Source: Sphingomonadales bacterium EhC05
GTDB taxonomy: Bacteria; Pseudomonadota; Alphaproteobacteria; Sphingomonadales; Sphingomonadaceae
Assembly (NCBI GenBank): GCA_001650955.1
Contig: LXYP01000022.1
Coordinates: 62,001 to 126,000 of the forward strand
Direction of reading: 5' to 3'
DNA length: 64,000 nt
Shown here: piece by piece, positions 55,289-64,000 of the stretch
Layout: each line of letters opens with the position of its first letter
Position numbering within the stretch: the stretch's first letter is position 1
Position numbers and translations under genes: made by a program
Notes under the pieces: generated by a model
What the model was told of the DNA's origin: nothing
The model's database searches: none
What the model saw: only the letters and a program-made list of their open reading frames with translations

Positions 55289-57304
55289 TTAGCGACAGGT
55301 AAAACGCCCGTTCGAGCCATCGGTCCCGGCGGCTTTTTTGCATTGGTCCGGCCAGCCATATTTTTGCCAGGCACGAACCAAACCGATACGTTCGGCAAAA
55401 GCAGGAAATTCATGGTGCTGGCGCAGATTCCTATAGGATTTCTGATCCATCCAGATAGAAGCGATGGTCGGGGCGTTTATCGGGAAAGGATGCGCCACGA
55501 ATATATCCATGAAACGTTTTGGCTCACCTAAGCCCAAATATATCCCCAACAGATAGGCGTTCGCTCGCGCATCAGGCTGTTTGAAATGCACATCCAGCCA
55601 TTCGATCACTTTTTTGCGAGCTGCGACGTCGTCTCCAAATTGCGCATTGCTGAGCGTCCGCCACGCATCTTCGCCTTCAAAAACCGGCGCATATCGGCCT
55701 TTCAAATTATCCGGCAGGTCATTCCAGCATTTGTCCGCGCTGTTCATCCCATTCTGCAGGGGCGCAATGAGACATAACCAGCCCCGTGCTGGCATAAAGC
55801 CAAGATCGTTGCTTCTGGTCAAGAGCTTGGCAGCGGCATCAACATCTCCAACGGATAGTTTGACGATTGCAAGGTTGAGCAAACCAACTGCATCGGTTGG
55901 GTCGCGCCTCAAACCATCTTTCATCAGGCGTTCCGCTTTTGCAATATCGCCGATAAGAGCGTGATAATAGCCGCGCCTGATCACCAAAAAAGGCTGGTTG
56001 GGATCGAGCGCAGACGCTGTCTCGATCGAGTCGAGCGAGCCGGCAAAATCGAGATCATAATCTTGCAACATCGATTTGGTATAATGGCCCATGGCAAGAT
56101 TGGGATCGAGCATCAGCGCGCGGTCAACCGATGATCGGGCGCCAGCGACCAGTTGGTTCGTTTCGCTGCCTTTGGAAGATATGCTCAGCAGCATTTTGGT
56201 TCGGCCCAACCAAGCCCACGCCGCAGCAAATTGCGGATCTGTCTGGGTCGCCCGCTCCAACAGCCCAACTGCGTTGACCTTGCTCTGATGCCCGAACCGC
56301 CGGGACAATTCCCGACCTTGGAGGAATAGATCATATGCTTCCTGATCATCGGTCAATTCGGCAACCAACGGCCCTTCTGTCGACGCATCCAGGGCAAGGT
56401 CGAGATTTCTGGCAATCGCCTGCGCAATATTTTCCTGAAGATCGAAAATGTCATTTGTCGATTCATCATAGGTTTTTGACCAGAGCACATGGCCATCGTC
56501 GGTCTGCACAAGCTGGGCGGAGATACGGACCTGGTCGCGCTGTTTTCGAAGCGATCCCGTCAGGACATAACGCACCTTCAGCGTCGATCCGATCTCATTC
56601 AAATTTGCCTGACGCTCGCGAAACATGAATGAAGACGTCTGGCCGATGACACGAATGTCGGGAAATTTGATGATGGCGTTCAGTATTTCTTCTGCCAGAC
56701 CATCGGCAAGATATTGTTGGTCGCCAGTCCCGCTTAGATCCGCAAAGGGCAGAACCGCGATCGATTTCTGACTGATCGCGTCTTGCGGAGTGTTGAGAAA
56801 GGCCAGGCCCGTGTCATCATCCGTAAACCGGACCGCGCTCGGCTGGGTCCAAAAGAACAATAGTCCAACGAGTGCTAGAACAGTAAAGACAACGAACAGT
56901 CCTGCAGTTCGCGCATTGATATGCCGATAAAGGGAAGCTAAAGCGCGCGGCGCGCGGGAATTTTCAGATAGGGCTTCTCTATTCTGCTCCACAATCTCGA
57001 CATCCGCGATCAACCGATATCCCCGCTTGGGGATGGTCTCAATATATTGATGTTTACCGCGTTCTTCGCCAAAGGCCTTGCGCAGCAGGGAAATGGCGCG
57101 GGACAGGCTTTCATCGCCGCCATAGTCGACGCCCCACACGTCATCCAAGAGTGTTTCGCGCGACAAAACTACGCCCGGCTGGCCGCTCAACACCCGGAGT
57201 AATTTCATCACTTTGGGTTCCATCGACGCCCGGCCATTGGGCCCGTCGATTGTGCTATCGGAAAAATCGACATGCGCAGTTCCGATTTTAAGCCTTTGCC
57301 GCAT
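55289..57304 (-). CDS. Membrane-bound winged-helix regulator with TPR domain (CadC-like)
   Basis: The product has 671 residues: an OmpR-type winged-helix DNA-binding domain (25-100, ending PKRGYRLIA), a single membrane helix (133-153), a TolB-like domain (SIAVLPFADLSGTGDQQYLADGLAEE-type start, 190-330) and TPR-like repeats (about 350-600) on the periplasmic side. There is no receiver domain, so the signal must be sensed across the membrane. It is divergent from the DUF3047-GMC gene pair with 234 bases between, so control of that pair is likely. Confidence 0.9.
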   Translation of the reverse strand: MRQRLKIGTAHVDFSDSTIDGPNGRASMEPKVMKLLRVLSGQPGVVLSRETLLDDVWGVDYGGDESLSRAISLLRKAFGEERGKHQYIETIPKRGYRLIADVEIVEQNREALSENSRAPRALASLYRHINARTAGLFVVFTVLALVGLLFFWTQPSAVRFTDDDTGLAFLNTPQDAISQKSIAVLPFADLSGTGDQQYLADGLAEEILNAIIKFPDIRVIGQTSSFMFRERQANLNEIGSTLKVRYVLTGSLRKQRDQVRISAQLVQTDDGHVLWSKTYDESTNDIFDLQENIAQAIARNLDLALDASTEGPLVAELTDDQEAYDLFLQGRELSRRFGHQSKVNAVGLLERATQTDPQFAAAWAWLGRTKMLLSISSKGSETNQLVAGARSSVDRALMLDPNLAMGHYTKSMLQDYDLDFAGSLDSIETASALDPNQPFLVIRRGYYHALIGDIAKAERLMKDGLRRDPTDAVGLLNLAIVKLSVGDVDAAAKLLTRSNDLGFMPARGWLCLIAPLQNGMNSADKCWNDLPDNLKGRYAPVFEGEDAWRTLSNAQFGDDVAARKKVIEWLDVHFKQPDARANAYLLGIYLGLGEPKRFMDIFVAHPFPINAPTIASIWMDQKSYRNLRQHHEFPAFAERIGLVRAWQKYGWPDQCKKAAGTDGSNGRFTCR

Positions 57305-57538
57305 GTCTGATCTACACCTTCCGCGATCTTACATGCGGAATTCGGCGAGAATTGCAACGCCATAACAATGATCTTGCAAAGATTTTCCTATTTAATTTCC
57401 AATAAAAATGTTCAATTTCAATGACCTCAAGCGACATTAGAAAAACCTAAACTCTCCATCGGGCCGAACCGGGCAAAGCTGATCATAGTTCGGCGCAGAC
57501 CTGAGGCATTTCGCTGATCAAGAAGATGGAGACAAATC
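57305..57538. other. Divergent promoter region of the regulator and the DUF3047 gene
   Basis: A fairly AT-rich stretch of 234 bases without a gene. It should hold both promoters and the regulator's binding site; no clear repeat was found by eye. Confidence 0.45.
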
Positions 57539-58687
57539 ATGGCTCGAGCATATCGCAACCGCTGGCATCTAAAATACCTATCGATAATCGGCGCCTGCGC
57601 GCTTTCCTCGGCAAGCGCCGCGCAAAGCGACCATCAACATTCAGATGAAATGCAGGCACCGAGCGCAATTGCGTCAAGCGCAAATATTCTATTTTCCAAC
57701 GCCCACGATCGTTGGAAATCGACAGATATTCAAGTCACAAGCGGCGACGAAATCACGATTTTGGCAGAAGGGCTGGTCAATATGGGTTTGCCCAATGCTT
57801 TGGAACCCAAACAATATCTATGGGCAAGACTTGGATCAGAAGGACCCGTTTTCAACCTCGCTGCAAATGCGTTCACATTTCGGGCCAAGCACAGCGGAGA
57901 CTTGCAATTGGCGGTCCGGCCGATGGGTGTCTATTGGGAGGATCGTCACGGCACTTTCCCGGCTGATTTCCATGGAGTGCCACCCTATCCTTTGAAAGCC
58001 AGTGCACAGGTGATCCTCTGGCAGGGCGAGGCGACAGACGGACTGCGCGCCATGCAAGCCTCCGACCCAGACAAATATGGCGGGGCTCTGAAAGCGATTG
58101 AACAAGACAGAACACTGCCAGAGGGATTCGAATATCTCTGGTATCTCAGCCAGTCCAACGTCTTCAGCGGCTTTGATCAAGCTGATCGCAGCGGCATTAT
58201 CGCGCATTCCACCAATGATGCGGGGATTGTGAAGAAACCTCTAGATATCCCGCTCACACCATCCACCCGGTTGGATTTCGAATGGCTTTATTCGGATGTT
58301 CGTGCACTTGGTCCGGAGAGCGAGGCACAGTTTCATGATTATATGAGCATCGCGATAGAATTTGATAACGGGCAGGATATCACCTGGTTGTGGAGCAATC
58401 ATCTCGACCTCGGTTCAAGCTTTACCTGTCCCTTGCCATGGTGGGATCAGCGCGAGACTCACATCGTCCTGCAAGCTGGTCAAACCGGCCTAGGGGAATG
58501 GCACAGGCACAATCGCCCGATAGCCGAGGATTATGCGAGCGCAGTTGGAGGTGAAATGCCGAAAAGGATAACCGGCATCTGGTTTATCAATTCCGGTGTA
58601 TTTGGCAGCCCAAAAGGCGAAGCCCGGTTTGCCAACGCCAAAATTGTCGACGGCAAAATTATTACACCGATATTCCCCAAACACTGA
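57539..58687 (+). CDS. Secreted DUF3047 protein
   Basis: The product has 382 residues with a signal peptide (to about residue 28, ASAAQ), a beta-rich lectin-like region (about 55-165: SGDEITILAEG, LARLGSEG-like WARLGSEG), and a C-terminal DUF3047 domain with the family marks LDFEWLYSDV, HDYMSIAIEFDNGQDITWLWS, CPLPWWDQRETH and GIWFINSGVFG. The fusion of an N-terminal carbohydrate-binding-like region with DUF3047 is uncommon to my knowledge. The GMC gene starts 15 bases after its stop. The function is unknown. Confidence 0.8.
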   Translation: MARAYRNRWHLKYLSIIGACALSSASAAQSDHQHSDEMQAPSAIASSANILFSNAHDRWKSTDIQVTSGDEITILAEGLVNMGLPNALEPKQYLWARLGSEGPVFNLAANAFTFRAKHSGDLQLAVRPMGVYWEDRHGTFPADFHGVPPYPLKASAQVILWQGEATDGLRAMQASDPDKYGGALKAIEQDRTLPEGFEYLWYLSQSNVFSGFDQADRSGIIAHSTNDAGIVKKPLDIPLTPSTRLDFEWLYSDVRALGPESEAQFHDYMSIAIEFDNGQDITWLWSNHLDLGSSFTCPLPWWDQRETHIVLQAGQTGLGEWHRHNRPIAEDYASAVGGEMPKRITGIWFINSGVFGSPKGEARFANAKIVDGKIITPIFPKH

Positions 58688-58702
58688 TCAGAAAGGCGTA
58701 AT

Positions 58703-60541
58703 ATGGAGATGATTTTCGATTTTATCATTGTCGGAGCGGGATCGGCGGGCGCTGCATTGGCGGCGAGGCTTTCTGAAGATCCAAAATTTACAGTCGCGCT
58801 GATCGAGGCAGGTGGACCGCCTCCCGCGCATGAGCAGATGCCGGCGGCTTGCGCTGCATTACAACTTGATCCTGAAGTCGACTGGATGTTCAGCGGAGAC
58901 TCTGGAAAAGGTGGATTGGGATTTCATGATCGCCGGATGCCGGTGCCACGCGGCAAGATGCTCGGCGGATCTTCCGCAATCAATTATATGGTCTGGGTGC
59001 GCGGACATCCGGGTGATTTTGATAATTGGGAAAATCTGGGTGCGGACGGTTGGAGCCATGCTGATGTGCTTCCTTGTTTCAAACGGATGGAGGAGGTCGC
59101 GGAAACCAACGAGGCCAGCATTGATCGCGAACAGCGCGGTGACAGCGGCCCGGTGGGCGTGGCTATCCGGTCTCCAGTGATCCCGGCATCACGCGGCTTT
59201 GTCGAAGCTGCGGTCGCTGCCGGGATTCCCGAAGGCGATTATAACGGCTCTGGACGGTTCGATCCAAACGGCGTTGCCTCGCTGGTCCAGACCAACACCC
59301 GCAAGGGCCGGCGGTCGAGCACCTTTCACGCCTATCTCGAGAATTCAGCCGACCAGCGTGACAATCTGACGATCATCACCGATGCTCTGGTGACGCGGCT
59401 GATTCTCGAAGGCGAAGGCGAGTCCATGACCGCGACGGGCGTTGAATATCGAGATGTCGCTGGCAATTTGCAGACGCTAAAAGCCACAAAGGAAATTATT
59501 CTCAGCGCGGGTGCCGTTGGCTCACCGCATATTTTGATGCTGTCGGGCATTGGATCGCGGCGGGAACTCGAAGCTGTCGGCGTCGACTGTCTGCTCGACC
59601 AGCCGCATGTCGGCAAACATCTCAAGGATCACCTCTATACGCCGCTGGTGTTCGAAGCAGCTGGACTTGGCGTCGCAGTCGATGAGATCAACCTTTCCGT
59701 TGGTCCGGATGCAATACGCGCTCCAGCGGGGCCGTTGCCGGCCGACGCCCGCGACGATGACGGAATGCCTGCAGAGCTTGTCGCCCTGAAAGCTGAAGCC
59801 GAACAGCGACTTACCGAATGGACGGAAACCGGCAGCAGCTTGGTTGCCTCTTCCTTCTATGACAGCATCTGCTTTTTTTCGACCGGTCTGGGCGATGCCC
59901 ATACACATGACGGTCAAATCGGTTTCTTGCCGATGGTGAACACGGCCGAGGTCCTGAGCAAGGTGATCAATTATGATCTTGACCAAATATTGGAAAATCC
60001 GACAGAAACGCTTGCCACCAATCGCGCAGGCCTGTCGCTGCTCGCTAGTAATTGCGTGCCGCGCAGTGAAGGTGAGATCATTTTGGGCAGCGCTGATCCG
60101 GCCGTTTCGCCGGAGATCAACTTCAACTATTTCAGCGACCCCCATGATCTGAAAGTGATGGTGGCGATCATCCGCCGGGCGCTCGATATTGTGGATCACT
60201 GGCCCGGGCCGGTGAAACCCGGTCGGTGGCTTGTCCCGCCTGGTCTTGCCCGTCAGCATGGTTACGAGGAAGGGGAACCGCCGAGCGATGCATTCTTAGA
60301 AAATATGGCTCTCCATTTTGGAACGACAATCTATCACCTGTCCTGCACCTGCCGGATTGGCGATGTGGTTGATCCGCGGCTGCGCGTCTTTGGTGTCAAA
60401 AATCTGCGCATTGCCGATGCGAGTGTCATGCCAGAAATACCCAGCGGCAACACCAACGCACCATCGATCATGATTGGCGAGCGCGCGGCTGATCTGATTG
60501 GCGAGGATCATCAGATAACATTATCCTCCATCGCAGCCTAG
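58703..60541 (+). CDS. GMC-family flavin oxidoreductase (choline dehydrogenase-like)
   Basis: FAD-dependent alcohol dehydrogenase or oxidase. The 612 residues begin with FDFIIVGAGSAGAALAARL; GMC signature 1 (RGKMLGGSSAINYMVW) and signature 2 (GAVGSPHILMLSGIG) are present, and the active-site His in YHLSCTCRIG and Asn in SGNTNAPSIMIGER are conserved. There is no signal peptide, so it is cytosolic unless co-exported. About 60 residues in the middle (330-390) are longer and more polar than in choline dehydrogenase. Co-transcribed with the DUF3047 gene 15 bases upstream. Confidence 0.92.
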   Translation: MEMIFDFIIVGAGSAGAALAARLSEDPKFTVALIEAGGPPPAHEQMPAACAALQLDPEVDWMFSGDSGKGGLGFHDRRMPVPRGKMLGGSSAINYMVWVRGHPGDFDNWENLGADGWSHADVLPCFKRMEEVAETNEASIDREQRGDSGPVGVAIRSPVIPASRGFVEAAVAAGIPEGDYNGSGRFDPNGVASLVQTNTRKGRRSSTFHAYLENSADQRDNLTIITDALVTRLILEGEGESMTATGVEYRDVAGNLQTLKATKEIILSAGAVGSPHILMLSGIGSRRELEAVGVDCLLDQPHVGKHLKDHLYTPLVFEAAGLGVAVDEINLSVGPDAIRAPAGPLPADARDDDGMPAELVALKAEAEQRLTEWTETGSSLVASSFYDSICFFSTGLGDAHTHDGQIGFLPMVNTAEVLSKVINYDLDQILENPTETLATNRAGLSLLASNCVPRSEGEIILGSADPAVSPEINFNYFSDPHDLKVMVAIIRRALDIVDHWPGPVKPGRWLVPPGLARQHGYEEGEPPSDAFLENMALHFGTTIYHLSCTCRIGDVVDPRLRVFGVKNLRIADASVMPEIPSGNTNAPSIMIGERAADLIGEDHQITLSSIAA

Positions 60542-60600
60542 CGGCGCGGCCTGCCGGTGAGGTTGCGACCTGTGCGCCGGAAAGGGCATCGCCGCCTCTC

Positions 60601-63600
60601 CTAGGCGGTGCCCAGAGCTGCCTGATCCTTGTCTTCGCGCTGGGTTTTGAGACGCCGGGTCACGGCAAGCGGACTGCCCGTCCGGCGCGCCAGCAAATAG
60701 TAAAAGGCCGGTATGATCACCAGCGTCAAGACCGTCGATACAGCAACACCCCAGACGATCACGATACCGATAGCTTCACGACTGGCCCCGCCCGCCCCGG
60801 TGGCGAGCATCAGCGGAATCGCACCAGCCACTGTCGCAATCGATGTCATCAGCACCGGTCGAAAGCGGCGCTTTGCCGATTCCAATATGGCCTTTTCAAA
60901 TTCCAGGCCTTCATCGCGCAGCTGGTTGGCAAATTCGACGATCAATATACCATTTTTGGCAGCTAGCCCGACCAGCATGATCAGGCCGATCTGACTATAT
61001 AGATTCAGCGTCCCACCCATCACGGTCAGCCCCAAAATGCCGCCGCCGACCGCCAAAGGTACACCCAGGATGATGACCAACGGACTGATGAAGCTCTCAA
61101 ATTGCGCGGCGAGGACAAGATAGACCAATATCACCGTAAAGCCGAGAATGATCCAAATCGAGCCGCCCGTCTGCCGCAGCGCCCGGCTTTGGCCTTCATA
61201 TCCGATCGAGACAACCTCTGGCAGAGTGGCCGCCTCGGTCTCAAGGAAAGTCAGCGCTTCGCCAAGTGAATAGCCATCCCCGACCGTCCCTTCCAGCGTG
61301 ATCGCGCGCAGCTTGTTGAACCGGTTGAGCTCGCCGGGCTCGGCGCGGTTGGTCAATGTCACCAGACCGGACAATGGCACAAGATTGTCACCCCGGCCGC
61401 GCACGTAGACATTGGCCAGATCTTCTGCCGTCACTCGATCTTCCGGCTCGGCTTGCAGGATTACGGCATATTCTTCACCGCGGTCGACATAGGTGCCCGC
61501 ATTGCGCGATCCCATCATGGTTTCCAGCGTCCGGCCGATTTCCTCAACCGAAACACCAAGATCGGCGGCGCGCAAGGTGTTGACGTTGACCACCAGTTGC
61601 GGCCGTGTTTCCTTATAGTCCGATTCCAGTGTCGCGATGCCGGGATATTCATCGGCGGCTACAAACAGCGCGTCGCGCGCTCGGGTCAGTTCTTCATAAG
61701 TGTCACCCGCAATCACAAAGCGGATCGCCTCTCCCCCGCGTCCGCCGATGGTCGAACCTCCAGAGACGAAAACCCGCGCCGGCGGATAGTCCCGGAACGC
61801 ACCATTGAGCGCTGATACCGTTTCAGCGGTTGTCATATCACGCTCGTCCCAGGGTTTGAGAAACATGATGATCCGGCCCGATGAAAAATCGCCCGATGGC
61901 CCGAATGAGCCCGGCGCGCGAAACAATGCTCGGCGCAGGGGGCCGTCTTCTTCGGTATAGGGAAGCGCAATTTCTTCCAGGTCCATCATCACCTTGACCA
62001 ACCGATCCCAGCCGGCGCCTTCGGAAATCGAGGCGCGGCCGAACATGAATCCCGTATCCTCGGGCGGCGCGACTTCGCTCTTGAGCGTCTGCAGTCCGAT
62101 CACGGCAAAAAATCCTGCCAGCCCGAATGCGATAGCGCCAAGCAGAAAGGGCCGACGGATCCAGCGCGACAATATGCTTTCATAGCCAATGCTGGATCGT
62201 TTAAACCTGCCATCCACATAGCGGCTCAACCTGGTTTCGCCGCCGCCTTTCTTGAGAATTTTCGAGCAGAGGACCGGAATCAGCGTGAGCGCGACAAAGG
62301 TTGAAATGCTGACGGCGACAATCATGGTGATCGCAAGTTCGCGGAACAAAAGGCCGGTTTCACCGGGTAGAAACATCACAGGGACAAATACAGCGATCAC
62401 CACGGCCGTGGTCGCCAAAACCGCAAAACCGACCTGCCTGGCCCCCTCAAAGGCCGAGATCAGGCGATTATCCCCACGTTCGATGCGCGAATAGATATTC
62501 TCCAGCACAACAATCGCGTCATCAACCACAAGACCGATGGCCATCACCAGCGCCAATAGGGTCAGCAAGTTGATCGACAGGCCAAGCAACCAAAGCACGA
62601 AAAACGTCCCTATCAGCGAGATCGGAACGGTGATCGCGGGAATGATCGTCGCGCGCACCGAACCGAGGAACAGATAGATCACCGCAATCACCAATATTGC
62701 GGCAAAAGCGAGTGTTTCCCAGACATTCTCAATCGCCTTTGCAATGAACACGCTGCTGTCATAGCTGACCGCCAGCTCGACTCCGGGCGGCAGCAATGGC
62801 GAAATTTCTGCGATCCGGTCCTTGATGTCATTGGCAACCTGGAGCTCATTGGCACCTGATTGCCGGATGACGCCCATCCCGACACCCGGCTGACCGTTGG
62901 ACCGGAAATGGGTGTAGACATTTTCAGGGCCGAGCTCGACGCGGGCCATGTCCCCGAGCCGCAGCAAAGCGCCGGCTTCCGTACGCCGAATGACCAAAGC
63001 TCTGAAATCGTCGACATTGGCATAGGCTCTCGCCACGCGGACGGTCAGGTTGAGGTCCGAAGACTCAATCCGACCGGCTGGCAGTTCGACATTCTCCCGA
63101 CGCAACGCTTCTTCAATGTCGTTGGGGGATATCGAATTGGCCGCCATCGTCTTGCGATCCAGCCAGATACGAATAGCTGGTCTCGACGCGCCGCTGGGTT
63201 GCACCCGAGCAACCCCATCAATCGACGAAAAGCGGTCCACCAATACCCGGTCGGCATAGTCGGCAAGCCAGAGAGAATCTCGGCCTTCCCCGGTGAGATT
63301 GAGCCACATGAACGGACGCGCATCGGCATCCACTTTGTTGATTTCCGGCGGGTCGGATTCTTCCGGCAGATTATCCAGCGCGCCGGAGACCCGGTCCCTG
63401 ATATCATTGGCTGCGGAATCGACATCCCGGTCGGGCGAGAATTCGACGGTGATATCCGAACGTCCATCACGAGACGACGAGCGAATCATCTCAATGCCCT
63501 CGACCCCGGCGATGCGATCTTCCAAAATCTGGGTGATGCGGGACTCCACGACATTGGCTGCCGCACCGGGATAATTTACATCAACAGATACAATCGGTGG

Positions 63601-63723
63601 TTCGATCGCCGGATATTGCCGGACCGGCAGAGCAAGAAAAGCAACGATACCGGCCAGTACCAGCAAAAGACTGAGCACCACGGCGAAAACCGGTCGTTTG
63701 ACAGAAACGTCTGAAATAATCAT
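60601..63723 (-). CDS. RND-family efflux pump, inner-membrane transporter (AcrB-like)
   Basis: Proton-driven tripartite efflux pump subunit of 1,040 residues with 12 membrane helices and two large periplasmic loops. The proton-relay Asp401-Asp402 lies in MAIGLVVDDAIVVLENI. Characteristic segments QTGGSIWIILGFTVILVY-type and GLAAKNGILIVEFANQL are present. The adaptor gene stops 12 bases upstream. It belongs to the hydrophobe/amphiphile efflux group; substrates are unknown. Confidence 0.93.
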   Translation of the reverse strand: MIISDVSVKRPVFAVVLSLLLVLAGIVAFLALPVRQYPAIEPPIVSVDVNYPGAAANVVESRITQILEDRIAGVEGIEMIRSSSRDGRSDITVEFSPDRDVDSAANDIRDRVSGALDNLPEESDPPEINKVDADARPFMWLNLTGEGRDSLWLADYADRVLVDRFSSIDGVARVQPSGASRPAIRIWLDRKTMAANSISPNDIEEALRRENVELPAGRIESSDLNLTVRVARAYANVDDFRALVIRRTEAGALLRLGDMARVELGPENVYTHFRSNGQPGVGMGVIRQSGANELQVANDIKDRIAEISPLLPPGVELAVSYDSSVFIAKAIENVWETLAFAAILVIAVIYLFLGSVRATIIPAITVPISLIGTFFVLWLLGLSINLLTLLALVMAIGLVVDDAIVVLENIYSRIERGDNRLISAFEGARQVGFAVLATTAVVIAVFVPVMFLPGETGLLFRELAITMIVAVSISTFVALTLIPVLCSKILKKGGGETRLSRYVDGRFKRSSIGYESILSRWIRRPFLLGAIAFGLAGFFAVIGLQTLKSEVAPPEDTGFMFGRASISEGAGWDRLVKVMMDLEEIALPYTEEDGPLRRALFRAPGSFGPSGDFSSGRIIMFLKPWDERDMTTAETVSALNGAFRDYPPARVFVSGGSTIGGRGGEAIRFVIAGDTYEELTRARDALFVAADEYPGIATLESDYKETRPQLVVNVNTLRAADLGVSVEEIGRTLETMMGSRNAGTYVDRGEEYAVILQAEPEDRVTAEDLANVYVRGRGDNLVPLSGLVTLTNRAEPGELNRFNKLRAITLEGTVGDGYSLGEALTFLETEAATLPEVVSIGYEGQSRALRQTGGSIWIILGFTVILVYLVLAAQFESFISPLVIILGVPLAVGGGILGLTVMGGTLNLYSQIGLIMLVGLAAKNGILIVEFANQLRDEGLEFEKAILESAKRRFRPVLMTSIATVAGAIPLMLATGAGGASREAIGIVIVWGVAVSTVLTLVIIPAFYYLLARRTGSPLAVTRRLKTQREDKDQAALGTA

Positions 63724-63735
63724 CCGCGCGCGCCT

Positions 63736-64000
63736 CTAGCTGCCGTCAGCATTGGTTGAGGATTTTGGTTGCAACCCTTCAATCGCCGGTTTTTGTCCTG
63801 GAATGACTGCCTTTACCGGTGCATCATCTCGCACTTTTACCGTACCATCGGCGACAATCTTGCTGCCCAGTTTGATCTCGCTGCGAATTTCTACCATGCC
63901 ATTGGAACGCAAACCGATTTCAACCCGGGTTCGCCGCGCGATGCCATCCTGATCAACCAGGAAAACGAAATTCTGATCGCCTTGGGCCAAAAGCGCTGTT
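63736..64000 (-). CDS. RND efflux periplasmic adaptor, C-terminal part (5' end outside window)
   Basis: Membrane fusion protein that joins the RND pump to an outer-membrane channel. Only the last 87 or so residues are in the window: FVFLVDQDGIARRTRVEIGLRSNG is the typical end of the beta-barrel and membrane-proximal domain, followed by a Lys/Ser-rich tail. It is transcribed ahead of the RND gene. Confidence 0.88.
   Translation of the reverse strand, partial: TALLAQGDQNFVFLVDQDGIARRTRVEIGLRSNGMVEIRSEIKLGSKIVADGTVKVRDDAPVKAVIPGQKPAIEGLQPKSSTNADGS

Noticed and set aside
60583-60613. A GC-rich hairpin at the end of the RND gene as a terminator
   Set aside because: The stem has mismatches and no T run on either strand.

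Overview
The window looks like a chromosomal segment of an alphaproteobacterium of the order Sphingomonadales (Sphingopyxis / Sphingorhabdus / Parasphingorhabdus-like). The evidence is a moderately GC-rich sequence, a glnB-glnA pair, an rsmB-rpe-heparinase-purH block, a DUF3035 (BamF-like) lipoprotein after ileS-lspA, TamA-TamB, SDHAF4, a TonB-dependent receptor of the sphingomonad type, and a dispersed intergenic repeat that I associate with this order. The genus is inference. I found no rRNA, tRNA, CRISPR array, integrase or transposase.

Layout. 1-5,750: end of methionine aminopeptidase, a TTG-started lipoprotein, an HNH protein, a quinohemoprotein alcohol dehydrogenase, then glnB-glnA closed by a very clear terminator. 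5,840-8,100: two unrecognised small genes and rsgA. 8,160-14,690: tamA-tamB on the minus strand. 14,880-20,400: a secreted protein, then a minus-strand run of iron alcohol dehydrogenase, thioesterase, acyl-CoA dehydrogenase, EamA transporter and AlkX/YcaQ glycosylase. 20,440-23,070: a TonB-dependent receptor broken by one apparent frameshift, with a C8 tract in its leader. 23,630-34,590: plus-strand housekeeping genes gpmA, purE-purK, folA, M19 dipeptidase, ribF, GDPD, ileS, lspA, BamF-like, interrupted by a degenerate GGDEF remnant. 34,740-40,200: minus-strand rsmB-rpe-heparinase-purH. 40,450-47,200: AlkD, ahpC-ahpF, htpX (minus), SDHAF4, cytochrome c-prime with a b561 partner, and an alpha/beta hydrolase lacking its nucleophile.

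47,190-64,000 is the more accessory part: a DUF3592 protein, two tandem secreted paralogues (about 85% identical by eye), two tandem NTF2-like paralogues beside a class B3 metallo-beta-lactamase lipoprotein, an MmyB-type regulator facing a small membrane protein, a Tat-exported short-chain dehydrogenase facing a TauD/TfdA dioxygenase, a membrane-bound winged-helix/TPR regulator facing a DUF3047 protein plus GMC oxidoreductase pair, and an RND pump with the end of its adaptor.

No clear multi-gene defence, secretion or biosynthetic system of new type is visible. The best candidates for undescribed biology are the DUF3047-GMC module with its membrane-bound regulator (55.3-60.5 kb), the paired duplications at 48.0-50.8 kb, the disrupted receptor with its C-tract and upstream repeats (20.5-23.6 kb), and several apparent pseudo-enzymes (GGDEF to GSNIF; Ala in place of the hydrolase nucleophile). 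Functions come from motif reading and family knowledge only; no database search was possible.
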